From an uncultured Eubacteriales bacterium (GTDB lineage: Bacteria > Bacillota > Clostridia > Oscillospirales > Oscillospiraceae): 11,012 nucleotides of DNA. This document shows, one piece after another, positions 6,799 through 11,012 of this stretch (position 1 is the stretch's first letter; every line of letters begins with the position of its first letter). The notes under the pieces were generated by a model. It searched no databases. It was not told the DNA's origin and saw nothing but the letters and a program-made list of their open reading frames with translations. The DNA lies in the NCBI GenBank assembly GCA_900544765.1, contig UQWI01000022.1, positions 1 through 11,012 on the forward strand. The letters run 5' to 3'. The translations under genes and the position numbers were made by a program.

Positions 6799-8259
6799 TC
6801 ACAGCTCAACCGTGCGGGTGGAGATGTTCTCGCGGAAGGCGGCGTCATGCTCCACGAAGAGCAGCGTGGGCTTAAAGCGCGCAATCAGGCGCTCCAGCTG
6901 CATGCGCGACCAGAGGTCTATGTAGTTCAGCGGCTCGTCCCAGACGTAGAGATGCGCCTTTTCACAGAGGCTGCGCGCCAGGAGCACCTTTTTCTTCTGG
7001 CCCCCGGACAGCTCCGACATGTCGCGCGCGAGCTGCGCGCGCTCGAAGCCCAGCTTGCGCAGTATGGTCTTGAGCAGGCTCTCATCCACGCCGTATTCGC
7101 GCGCGTAGTCGGACAAGCTGCCGCAAAGCCGCGAGGCGTCCTGTGGGACGTAAGACAGCAGCAGCCCGCTGCCTGCGCTTATTCTGCCCTCGTGAGGCAC
7201 GTTTTCGCCGAGCAGCAGCTTTATCAGGCTGGACTTGCCGCTGCCGTTGCCGCCTGCGAGCGCTATCCGCTCGCCGCGCCTGATTTCAAAGCTCACCGGG
7301 CCGCAGACCCGCCTGCCGCCGTATACGACAGAGACGTCCTCCAGGCGCGCAAGCACCTCGGAGCGGTACTCAAGCGGAGAGAGCTTGAGCTCTTCTGCGT
7401 TCTCAACATCCTTGAGCAGGGTGCTTTTCTCCTCAACGGCGCGGTTCTGCCGGGCCTCGATGGACTTGGAGCGCTTCATCATTTTGGCCGCCTTGTGACC
7501 GACGTAACCCTTGTCCGCCGCCCCTTTCTTGGACGCCTCCACCTTGTCCGACCAGTTCGACGTGCGCTCCGCGGACTGCTTCAGCCTTGCTATATCCCTC
7601 TTGAGGCGGTCGTTGAGGGCCAGCTCCGAGGCCTGCCTCGCTTCAAAGTCCTCGAGCCAGGCCGAAAAGCTGCCCGCACGCAGCTCCACGCTTGAGCGGT
7701 TTAGGGACAGTATGTGGTCGACGCAGCCGTCCAGGAAGCGCCGGTCGTGCGACACCAGGATGAAGCCCCGCTTCCGGCTCAGGTACATGGCCACGCGGCG
7801 CCGCGCCTCGGCGTCCAGATGATTGGTGGGCTCGTCGATGAGCGGGAAGCCGCCCCGGTCTATAAACAGCGCCGCAAGCATGGCCTTGGTCTGCTCGCCG
7901 TTCGAGAGCGTGCCGTACGGCCGCTCCAAAGCCCCCTCGTCCACGCCCACCAGCCCCAGCTCTCGTTCAAGCTCCCAGTCCTCGGCGTCGGGACAGGTCT
8001 CTCGCAGCACTTCGGACAGCCGGCGCGAGGCGTCCGCCACCGGCTTTGGGAAGTACTCGAAGCGCACTCCGGCGCTTATCTTCCCCGAATACTCGTACTC
8101 GCCCGTCAGCAGCCGAAGCAGTGTGGTCTTGCCGCGTCCGTTGCGCCCGACAAAGCCCAGCCGCCAGTCGCTGTCCAGCTGCAAATTGAGCCCCTCGAAC
8201 ACGTTGTCCGCGCTGCCGAGATAGGCAAAGGTAAGGTTTTCTATTTTTATTATAGACAT
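6799..8259 (-). CDS. Lsa-like ABC-F ribosomal protection protein (486 aa)
   Basis: ABC-F proteins of this type bind the ribosomal E site and dislodge lincosamides, streptogramin A and pleuromutilins; they have no membrane domain. Two ATPase halves are visible. First half: Walker A GRNGRGKT (38-45), signature LSNGEQ (118-123), Walker B with DEPTNHLD (142-149, catalytic Glu143), switch His171. Second half: Walker A GGNGSGKS (336-343), signature LSGGQ (417-421), Walker B WDEPLNYID (440-448), His471. Between them, residues about 205-295 form the charged helical linker reaching the peptidyl-transferase centre, with the Lsa-type stretch WSDKV then GHKAAKMMKRSKSIEARQ. The length fits Lsa/CplR-like proteins. 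ATG at 8259 is chosen because GGAGGTG lies 6-7 bases upstream; the frame continues 57 codons higher, but through the leader and its terminator. Drug range cannot be read from sequence. Confidence 0.93.
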   Translation of the reverse strand: MSIIKIENLTFAYLGSADNVFEGLNLQLDSDWRLGFVGRNGRGKTTLLRLLTGEYEYSGKISAGVRFEYFPKPVADASRRLSEVLRETCPDAEDWELERELGLVGVDEGALERPYGTLSNGEQTKAMLAALFIDRGGFPLIDEPTNHLDAEARRRVAMYLSRKRGFILVSHDRRFLDGCVDHILSLNRSSVELRAGSFSAWLEDFEARQASELALNDRLKRDIARLKQSAERTSNWSDKVEASKKGAADKGYVGHKAAKMMKRSKSIEARQNRAVEEKSTLLKDVENAEELKLSPLEYRSEVLARLEDVSVVYGGRRVCGPVSFEIRRGERIALAGGNGSGKSSLIKLLLGENVPHEGRISAGSGLLLSYVPQDASRLCGSLSDYAREYGVDESLLKTILRKLGFERAQLARDMSELSGGQKKKVLLARSLCEKAHLYVWDEPLNYIDLWSRMQLERLIARFKPTLLFVEHDAAFRENISTRTVEL

Positions 8260-8271
8260 ATGCGCACCTCC

Positions 8272-8311
8272 AAAAAAACAAAATGCCGCAGGAAGACAGA
8301 CTTCCCGCAGC
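8272..8311 (-). terminator. Attenuator terminator just before the ABC-F ribosome site
   Basis: An 11-pair stem (8301-8311 with 8285-8295, two G-U pairs, loop of 5) is followed on the minus strand by ATTTTGTTTTTTT. The T-tract ends directly against the GGAGGTG ribosome site of the ABC-F gene, so a transcript that stops here makes no protein. Position between promoter and gene, rather than after a gene, marks it as conditional. Confidence 0.85.
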
Positions 8312-8398
8312 ACATCAGCTGCCCGTACACATATACGCGCCGGGCTGTGCGCAAAGTATGAGCTTCCTGCAATGGGCGCACTACTGCCGCCCGTCTTT

Positions 8399-8422
8399 TT
8401 ATTTGCAGGAAGTATTGGACAT
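8399..8422 (-). CDS. Upstream leader peptide MSNTSCK (7 aa)
   Basis: ATG at 8422 with AAGGGTGA just upstream opens a 7-codon frame ending TAA, starting about 24 bases into the transcript. Codons 4-7 (ACT TCC TGC AAA) contain segment 1 of the attenuator, so a drug-stalled ribosome would cover the segment that otherwise sequesters the antiterminator arm. Short, unremarkable peptides of this kind precede inducible resistance genes. The product need not have any function of its own. Confidence 0.7.
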   Translation of the reverse strand: MSNTSCK

Positions 8423-8452
8423 CTTTTCACCCTTTTCTCAGTTTCTGCCTAC

Positions 8453-8481
8453 ATGATAGCACAGCCGCGAGCAGATGTAAA
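8453..8481 (-). promoter_or_regulatory. Promoter of the ABC-F gene and its leader
   Basis: TTTACA (8476-8481) and TATCAT (8453-8458) with a 17-base spacer on the minus strand. It is oriented away from the broken regulator gene, whose start lies 120 bases to the right, so the two form a divergent pair. Predicted start near 8446, leaving a long leader of nearly 190 bases. Confidence 0.75.
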
Positions 8482-8601
8482 GCTCCTCAGCGCATTTTGC
8501 GCCCAGGTCCATCATGTAAACTCTGGTTGCGCGATTTCCGTGTGGAATTTGCGGACTTCCCGCCCGCTGTGTGCTAAGCTATGTCCAAAGGGGAAGTGTG
8601 C

Positions 8602-9017
8602 ATGACCTTCGGCGGAAAGCTCCTGAGGCCAGCTCCGCGCTGCCGGACACGAAGAACGCCGTCGCTCTCGACAGGCTCTTCGGCGTCACGACGGACTACC
8701 TGCTCTGCGAGGACGAAGGCGTCAGGCTCGCGGCAGGCGCGCGGGAGGACTCCGCGCGCGGCGAAAGCAGGAACATTTCAGTTGTGCTCGGCACCATACT
8801 GCTGGTTCTGGGATTTGCAGGGCCGCTGGCTCTCGGGATCGCCGCTTCCTTATTTGAGGCGATATATGTTGGAAACAGCCAGCAGTATCGGTATTTATCA
8901 GCCAAGCTTCGTGCAAATTATTTCCTGTTTCTGCTATTCATCCCGGCAATTGCCTCAGCCCTCACCGGCGCAGCGCCGCAGACGCGCGTACCCGGCTTGT
9001 ACACTCGATGCTTCTGA
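8602..9017 (+). pseudogene. Broken XRE-family regulator with membrane tail
   Basis: The frame beginning with ATG at 8602 (after AAAGGGGAAG) reads MTFGGKLLR, the usual opening of XRE helix-turn-helix proteins. Just after it the family sequence jumps, in another frame, to SSALPDTKNAVALDRLFGVTTDYLL, the usual end of the same domain. Roughly 27 codons plus a frame offset are missing, which takes out the helix-turn-helix itself. The rest is open to 9017: a linker, a membrane segment (NISVVLGTILLVLGFAGPL and on), and a second hydrophobic stretch (YFLFLLFIPAIASALTG), as in XRE proteins with a membrane tail common in Clostridia. An open frame from 8571 covers the second part, but its beginning is not domain-like. 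An assembly error could mimic the deletion. The only plus-strand gene here. Confidence 0.75.
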
Positions 9018-9103
9018 TACGCCTGGACTGGTATTCGCTCATGCCGCTTAAGTATTCGCGCTCATCACGCTGCTGCCGCCCGGCAGCGGTTCGGAATGAC
9101 GAC

Positions 9104-9138
9104 GGCCCGCCCGGTTTGACGCCGGGCGGACCGATTTT
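9104..9138. terminator. Hairpin terminator between convergent genes
   Basis: An 11-pair stem (9104-9114 with 9122-9132, one G-U pair, loop of 7) lies between the broken regulator (plus) and the acetyltransferase gene (minus), 5 bases from the latter's stop. On the plus strand it is followed by GATTTT, a weak T-run; on the minus strand there is no T-run. It probably serves mostly the plus-strand gene. A second small GC hairpin (GCTGCC-GCCC-GGCAGC, 9072-9087) lies just before it. Confidence 0.6.
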
Positions 9139-9584
9139 CATATCCGCTTGCTGAAATACACCATGTCTACGAGCTGCACTCCGCCCTCGAAAATGGGCCG
9201 CTCGTAGTTCTGCGTGAAGAAGTCCTTCACAACGTGCGAGCGCACGAAGCCGCAGTGCTCGTAGAACGGGACGGTGATCGGGCTGTCGCCGGTACCGACC
9301 TGCAGGGTGTGGTACTCCCCGGCGAACTCGCGCTCTATGTGCTCTATCAGCATGCGGCCGCAGCCGTGCTTCTGGTACGCGGGCACGACGGCGATGCTCT
9401 TTATCTCCAGCACCCCGCCGCCCTCGTCGGTGACGAGGCACTCGCCTATGGCCCTGCCCATGTCGCTGAGCACGAAGAGCTTCCCTCGCTCGATATATGT
9501 CTCAATCATGCGCGGCGACTCGTCCGCGAGCAGCAGCAAATCCATGTACTGCCGCCTGTCTCCGCCAACCTCGTATATATCCAT
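9138..9584 (-). CDS. GNAT family N-acetyltransferase (148 aa)
   Basis: GNAT enzymes transfer an acetyl group from acetyl-CoA to an amine. The CoA-binding motif A is visible as LEIKSIAVVPAYQKHGCGRMLI (in two parts: strand at residues 59-66, then QKHGCGR, 71-77), and motif B as PFYEHCGF (106-113). The stretch LQVGTGDSPITVPFY resembles the YvbK-like group of Firmicutes GNAT proteins. Substrate cannot be told. The stop of ilvA and the ATG share one base (TAATG) and the ribosome site is weak, so translation is probably coupled to ilvA. Length is normal and the gene looks intact. The link with threonine breakdown is suggestive but not shown. Confidence 0.88.
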   Translation of the reverse strand: MDIYEVGGDRRQYMDLLLLADESPRMIETYIERGKLFVLSDMGRAIGECLVTDEGGGVLEIKSIAVVPAYQKHGCGRMLIEHIEREFAGEYHTLQVGTGDSPITVPFYEHCGFVRSHVVKDFFTQNYERPIFEGGVQLVDMVYFSKRI

Positions 9585-10798
9585 TACTGCTGCTCTATCG
9601 TGACTCCATATCCGGCGGCCTTGAGGGCGTCAATCAGGGAACGGCCGTGCTCCTCGCCTCCGACCTCGCAGGCGACGTGGACAAGTATCTCGTTCGGCCC
9701 GAGCACACTCGACAGCCTGTCGTGGCCTATCTCCAGGATATTCGCGCCGCTGTCCGCCACGACCTGCAGCAGCTTTATCAGCCTGCCCGGGGCGTCCGGC
9801 ATGCGCGTGGTGAACTTCATGCGGCGGTGGCGCGAAACGAGGCCCTGGTCTATCACGCGGTGGATGAAGCTCACGTCTATGTTGCCGCCGGAGAGCAGGC
9901 ACACGGTCTTGCGCCCCACGGTGTCGACCTTGCCGCTGAGCACCGCCGCCAGGCTTGCCGCGCCGGCGGGCTCGACTATCAGCTTTGAGCGCTCCATGAG
10001 CAGGAGTATGGCCGAGGATATATCGTTGTCGCTGACCGTGACCATGTCGTCAACGTGCCTGAGTATCTCCGCAACGGTCTTTTCGCCCGGGTTGCCGACC
10101 GCTATGCCGTCGGCTATCGTGGACACTCCGTCGGTGGACATGTGCTCACGGGCCTTGAAGCTCCGGTACACCGCGCTCGCGCCCTCGGCCTGGACGCCGA
10201 CCACCTTGACCCGCGGGTTCACCAGCTTGATGCAGGCCGCGACGCCGCTGATAAGCCCGCCGCCGCCGACAGGCACGACGACCGTGTCCACCGTGGGCAG
10301 CTCCCTGAGTATCTCCAGCGCAACCGTACCCTGCCCGGCCATGACCTCGTAGTCGTCGAAGGGGTGCAGGAAGGTGGCCCCCTCCTGCTCGCATATCTCC
10401 ATCGCCTTTGCATAGGCCTCGTCATAGCAGTCGCCGTGGAGCACCACCTTGGCGCCGTAGCCCTCCGTGGCCTGGACCTTGGCAATCGGCGCGGCCTTGG
10501 GCATGACGATTGTCGCGGGGATGCCGTGGCTGTGCGCGGCATAGGCCACGCCCTGGGCGTGATTGCCCGCGCTGGACGCCACTACGGCGTTGACCTCGCC
10601 GCGCTCCACCAGTGCGCCTATCTTGTTCGCCGCGCCGCGAATCTTGAAGGAACCGGTTTTCTGCCGGTTCTCGCATTTGAGCCAGACCTCGCCGCCCGCC
10701 ATCTCCGAGAAGGTGGTGCTGCACGCCAGCTCCGTCTTGTGTACTATGCCCTCGAGCCGCTTCTGCGCAAGCTCGAAGTCCTTCAGCGTAAGAGACAT
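9584..10798 (-). CDS. ilvA: Threonine dehydratase (threonine ammonia-lyase) with ACT domain (404 aa)
   Basis: PLP enzyme that deaminates L-threonine to 2-oxobutanoate and ammonia, the first step to isoleucine or the entry to propionate. The catalytic domain shows the PLP lysine in GSFKIRGA (Lys52), SAGNHAQG (76-83), the tetraglycine phosphate loop PVGGGGLISG (176-185) and SGGN near the end of the fold (303-306). Residues about 326-404 form one ACT domain (MPDAPGRLIKLLQVV and following), a regulatory ligand site. One ACT domain and about 400 residues is the short clostridial form, longer than catabolic TdcB and shorter than E. coli IlvA, so either role is possible. ATG at 10798 is chosen because GGAGGT lies 6 bases upstream; the frame opens 33 codons higher but that stretch covers the promoter and leader. 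Confidence 0.94.
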   Translation of the reverse strand: MSLTLKDFELAQKRLEGIVHKTELACSTTFSEMAGGEVWLKCENRQKTGSFKIRGAANKIGALVERGEVNAVVASSAGNHAQGVAYAAHSHGIPATIVMPKAAPIAKVQATEGYGAKVVLHGDCYDEAYAKAMEICEQEGATFLHPFDDYEVMAGQGTVALEILRELPTVDTVVVPVGGGGLISGVAACIKLVNPRVKVVGVQAEGASAVYRSFKAREHMSTDGVSTIADGIAVGNPGEKTVAEILRHVDDMVTVSDNDISSAILLLMERSKLIVEPAGAASLAAVLSGKVDTVGRKTVCLLSGGNIDVSFIHRVIDQGLVSRHRRMKFTTRMPDAPGRLIKLLQVVADSGANILEIGHDRLSSVLGPNEILVHVACEVGGEEHGRSLIDALKAAGYGVTIEQQ

Positions 10799-10813
10799 AT
10801 CCATACCTCCCAT

Positions 10814-10830
10814 GTCCGCTCGAAGCGGAC
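10814..10830 (-). other. Small hairpin in the ilvA leader
   Basis: GTCCGC-TTCGA-GCGGAC forms a 6-7 bp stem with a tight loop, ending about 4 bases before the GGAGGT ribosome site of ilvA. It could protect the transcript end or modulate ribosome access. There is no T-tract, so it is not a terminator, and I see no T-box or other known riboswitch in the short leader. Confidence 0.5.
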
Positions 10831-10844
10831 TGAATCCTGAGACC

Positions 10845-10873
10845 ATATTATACTTTTCAGCCGCGATAGTCAA
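10845..10873 (-). promoter_or_regulatory. Promoter of ilvA and the GNAT gene
   Basis: TTGACT (10868-10873) with a perfect TATAAT (10847-10852) at a short 15-base spacing, or with the overlapping TAATAT (10845-10850) at 17 bases. It lies about 50-75 bases upstream of the ilvA start codon. No operator is recognised. Confidence 0.6.
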
Positions 10874-10932
10874 CACTTTCGCCCCAAAGCGCCTCAAACT
10901 TGTACTTTTGTGCGTGAGTTACGGACATACCG

Positions 10933-11004
10933 CCATTCTCTCCACGCGCAAAAGAGTATTCCCGCCCGGGCAAAAGCCCGGACGGGAATTTTTATGGAGA
11001 ATGG
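10933..11004. terminator. Nested inverted repeat at the window edge, terminator-like
   Basis: An inner stem of 13 pairs with one C-A mismatch (10958-10971 with 10976-10989, loop AAAA) is followed on the plus strand by TTTTT. Outside it, CCATTCTCTCCA (10933-10944) is complementary to TGGAGAATGG (10995-11004) apart from one bulged base. On the minus strand the stem is followed by ATACTCTTTTG, a poorer T-run. The gene it would serve lies beyond the right edge. It might be a bidirectional terminator or a REP-like palindromic element; one copy cannot tell. Confidence 0.65.
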
Positions 11005-11012
11005 TATGAAGC

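Larger units (their letters stand above)
8260..8446 (-). promoter_or_regulatory. Leader with ribosome-mediated attenuator controlling the ABC-F gene
   Basis: The leader runs from the predicted start (about 8446) to the gene. It carries four short segments. Segment 1 (8403-8412, in the upstream ORF) is CTTCCTGCAA; segment 2 (8363-8372) is its exact complement TTGCAGGAAG; segments 3 (8301-8311) and 4 (8285-8295, CTTCCTGCGGC) form the terminator stem. Segment 2 can also pair with segment 4 (8 Watson-Crick pairs plus 2 G-U). So 1:2 with 3:4 gives termination, while a ribosome stalled over segment 1 would free 2 to trap 4 and allow readthrough. Another hairpin (GCCCG with CGGGC, flanked by GCACA/TGTGC) lies between segments 2 and 3. 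The mechanism is known for ABC-F genes such as vmlR; here it is inferred from the pairing. Confidence 0.8.

Noticed and set aside
8260..8430. N-terminal extension of the ABC-F frame by 57 codons
   Set aside because: The extension runs through the attenuator terminator and leader; the ATG at 8259 has a strong ribosome site and gives the family's usual N-terminus.
8571..8620. GTG at 8571 as start of an intact regulator gene
   Set aside because: The codons before the surviving XRE fragment do not resemble any HTH start, while MTFGGKLLR in the neighbouring frame does and has its own ribosome site; a frame without stops here is a chance effect.
10799..10897. N-terminal extension of the threonine dehydratase frame by 33 codons
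   Set aside because: It covers the -10 and -35 boxes and the leader hairpin; GGAGGT precisely precedes the ATG at 10798.
1..11012. CRISPR array, tRNA, rRNA or insertion sequence
   Set aside because: No regularly spaced repeats, no cloverleaf candidates and no transposase-like frame were seen on either strand.

Overview
The window is GC-rich bacterial DNA with strong Shine-Dalgarno sites, sigma-A type promoters, several GTG/TTG starts and tightly coupled operons. Together with feoA-feoB plus a small Cys-rich FeoB-associated protein, an Lsa-like ABC-F protein behind a transcription attenuator, and an XRE regulator fused to a membrane tail, this points to a high-GC member of the Clostridia, probably a gut Oscillospirales-like organism. 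That assignment is inference from gene content; there is no marker gene here. All intact genes lie on the minus strand. The only plus-strand gene is a broken one.

Left part (1-3830, minus strand): the packaging end of a tailed-phage head operon. A near-consensus promoter (TTTACA-17-TATAAT) is followed by terS, terL, an 84-residue membrane protein, the portal gene and the first 17 codons of a further gene that leaves the window. Coupling is tight: 4-base GTGA overlaps at terS/terL and at the 84-residue gene/portal. No integrase, repressor or replication gene lies between terS and the bacterial genes. The packaging module therefore abuts the chromosome or what is left of it.

Junction (3831-4133): an AT-rich stretch with one weak 63-codon reading frame, between the phage promoter and the terminator of the iron operon. 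This is the best place for a prophage/host boundary.

Iron operon (4134-6721): feoA, feoB and a 55-codon Cys-rich membrane protein (TTG start) make a ferrous iron uptake operon. It is driven by a promoter embedded in the terminator of the upstream gene and closed by a strong GC-rich terminator.

ABC-F locus (6799-8481): an Lsa-like ribosome-protection ATPase gene. Its roughly 190-nt leader holds a 7-codon upstream ORF (MSNTSCK), two pairs of mutually exclusive complementary segments and an intrinsic terminator directly before the gene's ribosome binding site. This is the textbook layout of ribosome-mediated, antibiotic-inducible attenuation and is the most interesting regulatory object here. 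Divergently, a plus-strand XRE/membrane regulator gene has lost its helix-turn-helix by an out-of-frame internal deletion.

Right part (9104-11012): a threonine dehydratase gene with a C-terminal ACT domain (ilvA type), followed with a 1-base overlap by a GNAT acetyltransferase, both from one promoter. The window ends in a nested inverted repeat that looks like a terminator from the neighbouring unit.
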